Part shown: piece by piece, positions 6,913 to 14,496 of the stretch
Layout: each line of letters starts with the position of its first letter
Position numbering within the stretch: the first letter of the stretch is position 1
DNA from: Paenibacillus_AA sp045062745
Lineage (GTDB): Bacteria; Bacillota; Bacilli; Paenibacillales; NBRC-103111
Direction of reading: 5' to 3'
Assembly (NCBI RefSeq): GCF_045062745.1
Contig: NZ_JBJGED010000053.1
Span: 1 to 19,983, forward strand
Length of the DNA stretch: 19,983 nucleotides
Position numbers and translations under genes: made by a program
The notes under the pieces: model-generated
Told to the model about the DNA's origin: nothing
Database searches by the model: none
What the model saw: the letters and a program-made list of their open reading frames with translations, nothing else

Positions 6913-8122
6913 CGACCGCACCCCCGTTCGCTTCCGCCTCGCCGACGGATGCTGTGGCCAGGCCCCCGGCCCGGAAATCCGCGAACCGGCAGCCGAGCTC
7001 CTCCAGCTCGCGCTTCCATTGGCGCTGCGGCCATGTAAGCGCAGGCGAGCCATGCACATGCAGCACCGTGCACGCCCGGCCGGCATGCCGCAGCCGCCGC
7101 AGCACCGGGGTGAGCGCGTCCCCCGCGAGCGGCGTCACAAGGACGAGCGGCAGCTGCAGGGGCAGCCGGAGCGACTCGCGCAGCAGGTGATCGCCGAATG
7201 CGGTCCGGCCGTCCGGCTGGATGCGCGCGAGCCACTCATAGGCGGACTGCAGCTCCTCCAGCGTCGACACGACGAGCGGGCTGGCTTCGCTCGAACTGGA
7301 GCGAAGCTGCACCCAACCGCTGCCGGCGCCGAGCGATTGGCGAACCATACCGGCAACGGCCTGCACGGCCGCTTCGAATACGTGGCTTCCAGAATAAGAG
7401 GCAGCCGAGGTGTCGAGCCAGAGCACCGCCCGCTCCGTGCCCGCCGGCTCGAACGTCTTCGTCTTCAGCCCGCCCGAACGGGCCGTCAGCTTCCAATGAA
7501 TCCTCGAGAGCGGATCGCCCGCTTCATACGGACGGACGCCGCGAATGACGCCGCTGTCCCGCCACGAAGCACTCCGGCTCGCAACCGCATCCTCTTCGTA
7601 GGGAGCGCTCCACTCTGCCGCCGTCTCGACCGGCTGCGGGTAGACGAGGAAGCAGGCTTGTCCCGCCCGCTGCCGTTTCACCTGCATGAGCCCGAACAGA
7701 TCGCCGGTATACAGCTCCACGCCCGCCGACTTGTATTCCCCCCGCCGCAGCCCTTGCAGCCGATAGCGCAGTGCCATATCCGCCCGCATCCACGGAAACA
7801 ACAACTGCCGGTACGTCACTCGCGCCCCACCGCTGTGCTGCCATGTGTGCTGCACGAGCAGCCACAGCACCGGCCACAGCGGACGGCGCTGAATGCGAAG
7901 CGAGACGGCCAGCGCTTCTCCGCCATAGACGCGGCTTCGCTCCGTCCCGCATTCCACGGACACTCCTCGCAAGCTGAATAGCGCCGTGCCCACCGCTTGC
8001 AAGAGCAGCACCGCAGTCGCGATCAACAGAAAATAGGCGGTCTGTCCGCCTCTCCAGCTCCACAGTACGCCCAGCCCTCCGAACAGGAGGAAGAGCAGCA
8101 GGAAATGCCCCCACCGTCTCAT
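6899..8122 (-). CDS. DUF58 domain protein
   Basis: A 407-residue membrane-anchored protein. Two hydrophobic segments lie at the N-terminus (FLLLFLLFGGLGVLW and AYFLLIATAVLLLQAVGTALF). The DUF58 signature follows in the middle: GVRPYEAGDPLSRIHWKLTA then RSGGLKTKTFEPAG. The C-terminal part resembles a von Willebrand A-like fold (AVLWLDTSAA). DUF58 proteins pair with MoxR ATPases and are suspected to assist assembly of envelope complexes. The start was chosen because its ATG overlaps the moxR stop (ATGA, four bases), and longer in-frame starts would sit inside moxR. It corresponds to yeaD of B. subtilis. The biochemical function is unproven. Confidence 0.92.
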   Translation of the reverse strand: MRRWGHFLLLFLLFGGLGVLWSWRGGQTAYFLLIATAVLLLQAVGTALFSLRGVSVECGTERSRVYGGEALAVSLRIQRRPLWPVLWLLVQHTWQHSGGARVTYRQLLFPWMRADMALRYRLQGLRRGEYKSAGVELYTGDLFGLMQVKRQRAGQACFLVYPQPVETAAEWSAPYEEDAVASRSASWRDSGVIRGVRPYEAGDPLSRIHWKLTARSGGLKTKTFEPAGTERAVLWLDTSAASYSGSHVFEAAVQAVAGMVRQSLGAGSGWVQLRSSSSEASPLVVSTLEELQSAYEWLARIQPDGRTAFGDHLLRESLRLPLQLPLVLVTPLAGDALTPVLRRLRHAGRACTVLHVHGSPALTWPQRQWKRELEELGCRFADFRAGGLATASVGEAEANGGAVDGIA

Positions 8123-9111
8123 AGCGTACCTCCCGAAGCCGTCCGCATGGCCGGTACCGCCCCGGCTCCCGCGATACCGTGCAGCACCGCTTCGGCCGTC
8201 CGGCCCGCGATGCGGGCGTCTAGCTTCAACACGAGCCGGTGCGCCCACACCGGGACGAGCAGCGCCTTGATATCGTCCGGCACCACATACCCCCGGCCCG
8301 CCATATAGGCGCGCGCTTGAGCCGCCCGCATCAGAGCGGCGACCGCCCGCGGGCTCGCGCCCAGCTGCAGCTCGGCATGGTGCCGCGTCGCCGCCGCCAG
8401 CTTCACCATGTACGCCTTCAATGTGTCGTCTACGAAGACGGCGCGCACCCCCCGCTGCAGCTGGAGCAGCTCCTCCGGCAGCAGCACCGGCTGCACGCCG
8501 TCCAGCGGATGGCGCGTCTGCAGCCGGCCGAGCAGCTCCACCTCATGCTGCTCGTCGGGATAGCCGATCCGCAGCTTCAGCAGGAACCGATCGAGCTGCG
8601 CCTCCGGCAGCACGAACGTGCCCGCCTGCTCGATCGGATTCTGCGTGGCGAGCAGCAGGAACGGCTCCGGCAGCTTGCTCTCATGGCCGTCCACCGTAAC
8701 GCTGCGCTCTTCCATCGCCTCGAGGAGCGCCGACTGCGTCCGCGGCGACGCCCGGTTGATCTCGTCGACGAGGACGACGTGCGCCGTTAGGGGCCCGGGC
8801 CGGTATTCGAATTCGTTCGTCTTCGGATTGAAGACCGAGACGCCGGTCACATCGGACGGGAGCAAGTCCGGCGTACACTGGATCCGCTTGAAATCCGCGC
8901 CCATTATCCGAGCGAGCGTCCGCACGAGCATCGTCTTGCCAACGCCCGGCACATCCTCGAGCAGCACGTGGCCGCCGCACAGGAAGGCGAGCAGCGCCAG
9001 CTCGATGCATTCTCTCTTTCCTAGTATCGCTTTCTCCGCCTGATAGACGACCTGTTCCAGGCATTCGTTCGGCCGATCGAACGGATACCGCTCCTCGCGC
9101 TTCAGCGTCAT
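8119..9111 (-). CDS. MoxR-family AAA+ ATPase
   Basis: A 330-residue AAA+ ATPase with Walker A (EDVPGVGKT), Walker B (HVVLVDEINRASP), sensor 1 (LLATQNPIEQAGTF) and the downstream LDRFLLKLRIGYP and GASPRAVAALMRAAQARA blocks of the MoxR family. Length is normal. It probably acts as a chaperone-like partner for the DUF58 protein and the transglutaminase encoded behind it. Start: GAGGAGG nine bases before the ATG. The stop overlaps the next start. It corresponds to yeaC of B. subtilis. No clear sigma-A promoter is visible in the 62 bases before it, so it may be read through from the deacetylase gene. Confidence 0.96.
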   Translation of the reverse strand: MTLKREERYPFDRPNECLEQVVYQAEKAILGKRECIELALLAFLCGGHVLLEDVPGVGKTMLVRTLARIMGADFKRIQCTPDLLPSDVTGVSVFNPKTNEFEYRPGPLTAHVVLVDEINRASPRTQSALLEAMEERSVTVDGHESKLPEPFLLLATQNPIEQAGTFVLPEAQLDRFLLKLRIGYPDEQHEVELLGRLQTRHPLDGVQPVLLPEELLQLQRGVRAVFVDDTLKAYMVKLAAATRHHAELQLGASPRAVAALMRAAQARAYMAGRGYVVPDDIKALLVPVWAHRLVLKLDARIAGRTAEAVLHGIAGAGAVPAMRTASGGTL

Positions 9112-9173
9112 GGATGAAGACCTCCTCAGAAACTCGCAATCTATGTTTCTAGTGTCTCCATCGCCTAACTATT

Positions 9174-10544
9174 TTAGACCTTCATTGTCAGCTTCGGAAT
9201 CGGCGTGAATTGGTACCCCCGCGTGCTCGTATCCAGCGTCACTTCCCGCAGCGTATCGCCTAGGGAATAGCTGTCGACCTGGTCCCCGAGCAGCTCGACC
9301 GTCAGGCGGAGCGGTACGATGACGGATCCGTCCCGCAGGCCGATATCCGCCATGGGGTAGATGCGATTCGGCTTGCCCGGCACCTGAACGGAGATCGCAT
9401 GCCGCTGGAGATCCACCCTCAGCTCATGCATTCCGTAGCGAACGATGGCCGTCCGGTGCGCTTCATCCCACGCCACGACCGCGCCCATCCGTTCCGACAG
9501 CCCTCGGAGAGGGACGAACAGCTTGTCGTGCCGGAACTCATACTCCGTCCCGCTCAGCTCCCACATATCCGATGACCCGAAATGCAACCGCAGCGGGGGC
9601 GGAGGCGGGGGTGGCGTCACCGTTTGCGTCGCCATCACAACCGACACCGGCGAGTCCGCTACATCCGCGACTTCAACAGCCGCCGCCACATTCACCGGCG
9701 CTTTTTGCGAAGCGACGGCTTGCATGTTTTGCGTCCACTGCTCATGCTCGGCTCTCGATAGGGACGCCCCCGCCTTTTTGCGATCGATCGCCTGCTGGAC
9801 CGGTTTCACCCTCTCGGACAACGTCGCGAACTGATAGCCTTTGTCCTTGTAAAACTGTATGATCTCGGGCAAAGCCCGTATCGTCTCTTCGTGTCCCGCA
9901 CTGTCATGCATGAGGACGATCATCTCGTGCTTGAGCGGCGTATTTTTCACATTTTGCACAATCTCATTCTTAGGTACGTTCGCGCGCAGCGAATCTCCGC
10001 TGTCCACATTCCAGTCGAATACCGAATACCCGGCCTGGTCCAAGTAGTAGAAGTAGTAGGCGTCAAAATGCGAGAATGTTCCGCCCGGCGCCCTTACGAG
10101 ATTCGTAGTCACCCCTGCTGTCTCCGCAAGCGCTTGCTCTGTGCGCCCGATCTGGTCCCAAAACAGGCGAAAGGTGGGATATAGGTTATTGTATTGATGG
10201 TTAAACGTATGATTGCCGATCGCATGCCCTTCCTGCGCCATTCGCCGGATGGCGTCCGGAGATTGGTACACATGCTCGCCCAGCACGAAAAAAGTCGCCT
10301 TGACGTCCGCTTCCTTCAGCAGATCGAGTACTTGCGGGGTAAGCTTGCCCGGACCATCGTCGAACGTCAAATAGACGGTCGGCTTCTCCGGGGTGTCGTA
10401 TTCGCGATCCTGCAGCACTTTGGCGCCCGCCTTCAACTGATCGTAGACGTCCAGCCCTTCCGCAGCCCAAGCTGCCCCTACGCCAACGATTGCCCATCCG
10501 ATCATCAACAATGCCCATGCAAACGCCGCGCGCAACCCTCTCAT
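9174..10544 (-). CDS. Polysaccharide deacetylase (CE4) with C-terminal stalk domain
   Basis: A 456-residue exported protein. The hydrophobic signal (about residues 1-27) ends at AAWAAEG. The NodB/CE4 domain has all five motifs: TFDDGP (60-65), HTFNH metal site (112-116), RAPGG (151-155), DWNVDSGD (177-184) and LMHDS (211-215). It should remove N-acetyl groups from a cell-wall polysaccharide, probably peptidoglycan; the exact substrate cannot be read. After a linker with seven prolines comes a copper-amine-oxidase N-terminal-like (stalk) domain (LFVPLRGLSERMGAVVAWDE and IVPLRLTVELLGDQVDSY), common in Paenibacillus surface proteins. The start at 10544 is preferred because the ATG 15 bases upstream lies within its ribosome site ATGGAGGGC. 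It lies 62 bases ahead of moxR on the same strand. Confidence 0.92.
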   Translation of the reverse strand: MRGLRAAFAWALLMIGWAIVGVGAAWAAEGLDVYDQLKAGAKVLQDREYDTPEKPTVYLTFDDGPGKLTPQVLDLLKEADVKATFFVLGEHVYQSPDAIRRMAQEGHAIGNHTFNHQYNNLYPTFRLFWDQIGRTEQALAETAGVTTNLVRAPGGTFSHFDAYYFYYLDQAGYSVFDWNVDSGDSLRANVPKNEIVQNVKNTPLKHEMIVLMHDSAGHEETIRALPEIIQFYKDKGYQFATLSERVKPVQQAIDRKKAGASLSRAEHEQWTQNMQAVASQKAPVNVAAAVEVADVADSPVSVVMATQTVTPPPPPPPLRLHFGSSDMWELSGTEYEFRHDKLFVPLRGLSERMGAVVAWDEAHRTAIVRYGMHELRVDLQRHAISVQVPGKPNRIYPMADIGLRDGSVIVPLRLTVELLGDQVDSYSLGDTLREVTLDTSTRGYQFTPIPKLTMKV

Positions 10545-10646
10545 GTAAAAGCCCTCCATCTGTCTATCGTTTTGGACTGGTGATAGAGTATATGAAGGGC
10601 TTCTTGAATTATGCCAGACTTGCTATAGATGTTTTACGAGGTTTGG

Positions 10647-11639
10647 TCACAGACCGCCTGGACTCGTTCCGGGTTTCGTATCGGGACTCGTACCGTCCCC
10701 GGCATGCAGGCTCTGCGCCGCCCTCCGGTAAGCGCTCGGGCTAATCCCGTATGCGGCCGAGAATTGCTTCGTGAAATAAAACGGGCTCTGGAAGCCGACC
10801 GCTTCCGCGATCTCCCCCACCGGCCTCGACGTATAGGCGAGCAGCCGCGCTCCCTGCCGCAACCGGATGTGATGGAGCATTCCGATGATGGACATGCCGG
10901 TCGCCTCCTTGAACAAGTGCGACAATCGAGAAGGCGACAGCCGCACCTGCTCGGCGAGCGACTGGATCGTGTGGGGCTCCTGCATCCGCTCCAGCAGCAG
11001 CCGCTTCACCTCTTCGATCCGCGGATCGAGCGACAGGCTCCCTTGCGCCTCGCCGCCCTGCATGGCGAGCAGCAGCACAATCTCCTCCAACGCGAGATAC
11101 GCCATGCGCTCATGCAGCGGATCCGTATGCAGCTGGTCCCCGATCAGCCGGCGAAACGCCTGCAGCACCCGCTCGAACACAGCCGGCTGCGCCAGCTGCA
11201 CGTGCAGCAGCCCGGGCAGAGCGGCCGGCAGCGCGAGATACGGCTGCCAGTCCTCGTGCGGAAGAAAGTGGCACCAAACGAACTCCCAATATCCCGCCTC
11301 CGATGAAGTCCCATACCGATGAGGCGTACCCGGGGTCAACACCATCACATCGCCACGCCTGCACAGCCGAACCTCGTCCCCGATCCGATACGTCCCGCAG
11401 CCGTTCAGCGTTAATGTAATTAAATAATCGCGCGTTCCGTCCGGCCGATACGTCCGGTACTCCGCGTTCTGGTGGAAGTGGTCGGCGATCAACACGCCCG
11501 GCGGCGGCGATTGGGTAATGGGCATCGTCGGCAGATGGCCCGTCAGGTCGTCGGAAGCTTGGCTTCCGGGAGGATCCGTTCGACCGTCTGACTCAGACGA
11601 AATAGCAGGATTGTTAAGGAATTCAGTCATTTCATTCAT
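10647..11639 (-). CDS. AraC-family transcriptional regulator
   Basis: A 330-residue regulator. The N-terminal part is a cupin-like sensor domain (ITLTLNGCGTYRIGDEVRL then GDVMVLTPGTPHRYG). The C-terminal 100 residues hold the two AraC helix-turn-helix motifs, IQSLAEQVRLSPSRLSHLFK and the second ending in VGFQSPFYFTKQFSAAYGIS. Such cupin-AraC proteins in Paenibacillus often respond to sugars or other small molecules; the ligand is unknown. It diverges from the PhyH gene across an 81-base gap, so it is the likely regulator of that gene and perhaps of itself. A second ATG nine bases inside is also well spaced from the AAGGGGAGGG ribosome site. No terminator is visible downstream. The C-terminal tail is Gly/Thr/Ser-rich. 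Confidence 0.92.
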   Translation of the reverse strand: MNEMTEFLNNPAISSESDGRTDPPGSQASDDLTGHLPTMPITQSPPPGVLIADHFHQNAEYRTYRPDGTRDYLITLTLNGCGTYRIGDEVRLCRRGDVMVLTPGTPHRYGTSSEAGYWEFVWCHFLPHEDWQPYLALPAALPGLLHVQLAQPAVFERVLQAFRRLIGDQLHTDPLHERMAYLALEEIVLLLAMQGGEAQGSLSLDPRIEEVKRLLLERMQEPHTIQSLAEQVRLSPSRLSHLFKEATGMSIIGMLHHIRLRQGARLLAYTSRPVGEIAEAVGFQSPFYFTKQFSAAYGISPSAYRRAAQSLHAGDGTSPDTKPGTSPGGL

Positions 11640-11660
11640 TCCCTCCCCTTCCCGCTCATT

Positions 11661-11677
11661 CTATACTAAGACTATAC
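11661..11677. repeat. 11-bp-spaced direct repeat in the araC/phyH intergenic region
   Basis: CTATAC occurs at 11661-11666 and again at 11672-11677, one helical turn apart, in the middle of the 81-base divergent gap. AraC-type proteins commonly bind direct repeats on one DNA face, so this is a candidate operator. It could also be overlapping -10 elements (TATACT on plus, TATAGT on minus). Confidence 0.4.
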
Positions 11678-11720
11678 CGCAAGCAATCCACTCTAAGCCG
11701 GAAAGGATGGTCATCCTCCC

Positions 11721-12536
11721 ATGAGCAAGCTACCCGCCACGATTACACCCGAGCAATTGCAGCAGTTTGATACAGACGGCTATCTCATTATGCGCGGATT
11801 GTTCTCCGCCCAAGACATCGAAGCGCTGCAGCAAGAATTCACGATGCTGCACCGGAACGGCCCCGTAGAGCGGCTGTTCGCTCCCGTCAGCAAGGAGCAA
11901 GCCGGCGGCGACATTCTGAAGGAATACCCGCGCTTCATGCACCCTCACCGGGTCAACGAGCTGTCCCGCAACTACATGATCGACCCGAGGGTGATGGACG
12001 TCCTGGAGGATCTGTTCGGCGAGGAGCCGCTGGCCGCCCAGAGCATGTTCTATTACAAGCCGCCCGGCGCTCGCGGCCAAGCGCTGCACCAGGACAACTT
12101 CTACCTGTTGATCGAGCCGGGTACGTGTATTGCCGCCTGGACGGCGGTCGACCCCTCCGACGAGGAGAACGGCGGGCTGTTCGTCGTGCCGAAGACGAGC
12201 CGGGAGGCGATCCAATGTCCGCATGAAGCCGATCCGACCGTCTCGTTCACGACCCACGAGGTCGTCGTGCCCGAAGGGCTGCAGCCGGTCCCGGTCATTC
12301 TGGAAGCGGGCGACGTCCTGTTCTTCAACGGCAATGTCATTCACGGCTCGTATCCGAATACGTCGGCCGACCGGTTCCGCCGCTCGTTCATTTGCCATTA
12401 CACCGGCGTCTCCACGACCAAAATCAGCGGCTACTACAACCCGCTATACACGCGAGATGGTCAGCCCCTCGAGATCGAGAAAAATCCCAGCGGCGGACCG
12501 TGCGGCACCGAATTCGCGGCAAACAGCCCTCACTGA
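11721..12536 (+). CDS. Phytanoyl-CoA dioxygenase (PhyH) family protein
   Basis: A 271-residue non-haem Fe(II)/2-oxoglutarate oxygenase. The metal ligands are His123 and Asp125 in ALHQDNFY and distal His208 in NVIHGSYPN. Arg218 or Arg220 in DRFRRSF is the likely 2-oxoglutarate anchor. Expected chemistry is hydroxylation of a small molecule; bacterial PhyH proteins have varied substrates (fatty acyls, ectoine-like compounds, natural-product intermediates), and none can be chosen here. No signal peptide, so cytosolic. The ribosome site is weak (GAAAGGA about 13 bases from the ATG). It is divergent from an AraC regulator. Its last codons form one arm of the terminator. Confidence 0.9.
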   Translation: MSKLPATITPEQLQQFDTDGYLIMRGLFSAQDIEALQQEFTMLHRNGPVERLFAPVSKEQAGGDILKEYPRFMHPHRVNELSRNYMIDPRVMDVLEDLFGEEPLAAQSMFYYKPPGARGQALHQDNFYLLIEPGTCIAAWTAVDPSDEENGGLFVVPKTSREAIQCPHEADPTVSFTTHEVVVPEGLQPVPVILEAGDVLFFNGNVIHGSYPNTSADRFRRSFICHYTGVSTTKISGYYNPLYTRDGQPLEIEKNPSGGPCGTEFAANSPH

Positions 12537-12553
12537 GTGAGGGCTGTTTTATT
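12521..12553 (+). terminator. Terminator overlapping the phyH stop codon
   Basis: AAACAGCCCTCAC (12521-12533) pairs perfectly with GTGAGGGCTGTTT (12537-12549). The three-base loop is the TGA stop codon of phyH (12534-12536). TTTTATTT follows. It may also serve the convergent peroxiredoxin gene from the other side, but the T-run there is only three bases. Confidence 0.9.
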
Positions 12554-12561
12554 TCAGTCAT

Positions 12562-13032
12562 TTACGGCAGCTTGCGCGCCGCCTCGAGCACTTTGTCGAT
12601 ATGGCCCTTCACCCGGATGTTGCGCCACTCTCCCGCCAGCTTGCCTTTGCGGTCGATCAGGAAAGTGGATCGCACGACGCCCATGTAATCGCGGCCGTAT
12701 AGTTTTTTCATCTTCCACACGTCATACGCCTTGCAGGCCTTCAGCTTCTCGTCGGCTAGCAGCAAGTAAGGCAGCTTGTGATTGCCGATAAACTTCTCGT
12801 GGGAAGCCACGGAGTCCGGGCTAATCCCGATGACGACCGCATCGGTCTCTTCAAACTCGGCGAACGCATCGCGAAACTCGCAAGCCTCCGTCGTACATGT
12901 CGGCGTTTCGTCCTGCGGGTAGAAGAACAGGACGATCTTGCGCCCTTTGAACTGCTGGAGCGACACTTCTTCCCCGTTCGAGCCGGGCAGCTTGATGGCT
13001 GGGGCTTTCTTCCCTATTTCAGGGATAGGCAT
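12562..13032 (-). CDS. bcp: Thioredoxin-dependent thiol peroxidase (BCP/PrxQ type)
   Basis: A 156-residue cytosolic peroxiredoxin that reduces hydrogen peroxide and organic hydroperoxides with electrons from thioredoxin. The thioredoxin-like fold starts with KGRKIVLFFYPQDETPTCT. The peroxidatic Cys46 is in TPTC, and the resolving Cys51 lies five residues on (CTTEACEFRD), the atypical 2-Cys BCP arrangement. Length is typical. Start: AAGGAGA nine bases before the ATG. In B. subtilis the homologue (ygaF) lies next to gsaB and perR; here gsaB is present but 5 kb away. It is divergent from the Uma2 gene and convergent with phyH. Confidence 0.95.
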   Translation of the reverse strand: MPIPEIGKKAPAIKLPGSNGEEVSLQQFKGRKIVLFFYPQDETPTCTTEACEFRDAFAEFEETDAVVIGISPDSVASHEKFIGNHKLPYLLLADEKLKACKAYDVWKMKKLYGRDYMGVVRSTFLIDRKGKLAGEWRNIRVKGHIDKVLEAARKLP

Positions 13033-13095
13033 CTGGGCAATCTCCTTTCCGAAAGGTATACTTGAAGAAAAAGCAAGTAAGTGGGAGGACTAAAG

Positions 13096-13692
13096 ATGAC
13101 AAAGGAAAAGGACCAAAAGAAAAATCCGCTGATCCGGGAACAACCCCTAACTTACGACGATTATGCCAACCTGCCGGATGACGGCAATCGCTACGAGCTG
13201 GACGACGGCGTGCTGGAATTGATGAGTCCCGCTCCATCCCCGCGTCATCAAGTGATTGGCCTTAAGTTGGCCCAAATCATCATGAACACCTGTGAAAGCG
13301 AATATATCCTTTTGACTCCTCCGATCGACGTGCTATTGTCCAATCGAGAAGTGCGTCAGCCTGATCTGGTCATGGTCCACCGCAGTCGCGCTTCCATCAT
13401 TACTAAACGCGCTATCGAAGGGCCTCCCGACCTGGTTGCCGAGATTCTCTCGCCGCATTCCATCCGCAGGGACAAGCAGCGCAAGCTCGCCAGCTACGCC
13501 AAGCACGGCATCCCCGAATACTGGATCATCGATCCCCGCAATGAGGTGTTGGAACGATATGTGAACGCAGATGGCAAGTATGAGCTGCAAGACATTTTCA
13601 TGCAGGACGAGCCCGTGCGCTCCGACCGACTGCCTTGCGTCTCGTTCACCGTAGCCCAATTGATGGCAGCAGCCGCCCTATTGCCGGATTGA
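13096..13692 (+). CDS. Uma2 family protein (DUF820, PD-(D/E)XK nuclease fold)
   Basis: A 198-residue protein of the Uma2/DUF820 family, predicted restriction-endonuclease-like fold. Visible family features are YELDDGVLELMSPAPSPRHQ, PD at 89-90 in VRQPDLVMV, Glu116 in LVAEILSP, and RDKQRKLASYAKHGIPEYW followed by IIDP. The likely acidic active-site residues are Glu41, Asp90 and Glu116, with a Lys nearby (127 or 130). No partner methylase or toxin-antitoxin gene is adjacent. The physiological role of this family is not established. The ATG at 13096 is preferred over an upstream GTG because GGGAGG just before it is the ribosome site. It converges on the ABC permease gene with 12 bases between stops. 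Confidence 0.9.
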   Translation: MTKEKDQKKNPLIREQPLTYDDYANLPDDGNRYELDDGVLELMSPAPSPRHQVIGLKLAQIIMNTCESEYILLTPPIDVLLSNREVRQPDLVMVHRSRASIITKRAIEGPPDLVAEILSPHSIRRDKQRKLASYAKHGIPEYWIIDPRNEVLERYVNADGKYELQDIFMQDEPVRSDRLPCVSFTVAQLMAAAALLPD

Positions 13693-13704
13693 AAACAAGC
13701 CTCC

Positions 13705-14490
13705 CTACGACCCAGCTCCCCGATACTTGCGTACGCCGTAGTTCCACAGCAAGAGCCCGATCGTAATGAACAACGCCCCCATTACCGGCGTCAAGAGCGC
13801 CATAGCGCCCCACTCCTCCCGGTCGAGGAAATAAGCGGCCGGGTAAAACCCTACAAACGCGAACGGGAGAAGAACGGTCAGCAAAAACTTGATGAGCTTG
13901 TTGTAAATGTTCACCGGGTACCGCCCGTAGTTCTGAATGTTCCACACAAGCGGCAAAATCCCGGTCGGCGCGTCGGAGAAAAACGAAATCGACGTAATCG
14001 CGATGTACACGCCGCCGTAGATCAGAATTGCCCCAAGCGTCAAGAGTAAGAACACGAACGGATCGGCCCACGACCAGCTCATGTCCATCTGCAGCCCCGT
14101 ATAGCCCATTATGAAGAGGCCGACCAAGCTGCCGAACAGCGATGCCGGGTCGAGATTTTCCAGCATGAGCTGCACCAGATTGTGCGCCGGCCGGGTCAAG
14201 ACGCGGTCCATCTCCCCTTTGCCGATATACCGCTCCGAGAAGTTCCACAGGTTGAAGAAGCAGCCGAACACCCCATACGGCACCATGAAGTAGCCATAGA
14301 TGAACACGACCTGCTCCTGCGACCAGCCACCGAGCAGCGGCGTATGCAGGAACACCACAAGAATGAACAGCAGGTTCATGCCCTGGAACAGCAAATCGGA
14401 GGCAATCTCGATCCAGAAGTCGGAGCGATACGTCAGGCGGCGCTTAATATAATTGGAGAAATATTCTCCGAATAAAGACGCATAGAACAT
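13705..14490 (-). CDS. ABC-2 type transporter permease (second of two)
   Basis: A 261-residue membrane protein with about six hydrophobic segments (for example GMNLLFILVVFLHTPLL, FVFLLLTLGAILIYGGVYIA, KFLLTVLLPFAFVGFYPAAY). GKGEMDRVLTRPAHNLVQ between segments is typical of the DUF990/ABC2_membrane_6 permease family. It is the last gene of a three-gene exporter operon, starting six bases after the stop of the first permease. GGAGGG lies just inside that end, so translation is probably coupled. The substrate is not known for this family; two such permeases plus one ATPase form the usual set. Confidence 0.9.
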   Translation of the reverse strand: MFYASLFGEYFSNYIKRRLTYRSDFWIEIASDLLFQGMNLLFILVVFLHTPLLGGWSQEQVVFIYGYFMVPYGVFGCFFNLWNFSERYIGKGEMDRVLTRPAHNLVQLMLENLDPASLFGSLVGLFIMGYTGLQMDMSWSWADPFVFLLLTLGAILIYGGVYIAITSISFFSDAPTGILPLVWNIQNYGRYPVNIYNKLIKFLLTVLLPFAFVGFYPAAYFLDREEWGAMALLTPVMGALFITIGLLLWNYGVRKYRGAGS

Positions 14491-14496
14491 TGGCCG

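Noticed and set aside
6913..7086. Longer N-terminus for the transglutaminase
   Set aside because: The extra 58 codons lie inside the DUF58 gene and encode Arg/Ser/Gly-rich sequence; the ATG at 6912 gives a normal start coupled to the DUF58 stop.
8123..8248. Longer N-terminus for the DUF58 protein
   Set aside because: It would overlap the end of moxR by more than 100 bases; the ATGA overlap start at 8122 leads directly into the membrane segment.
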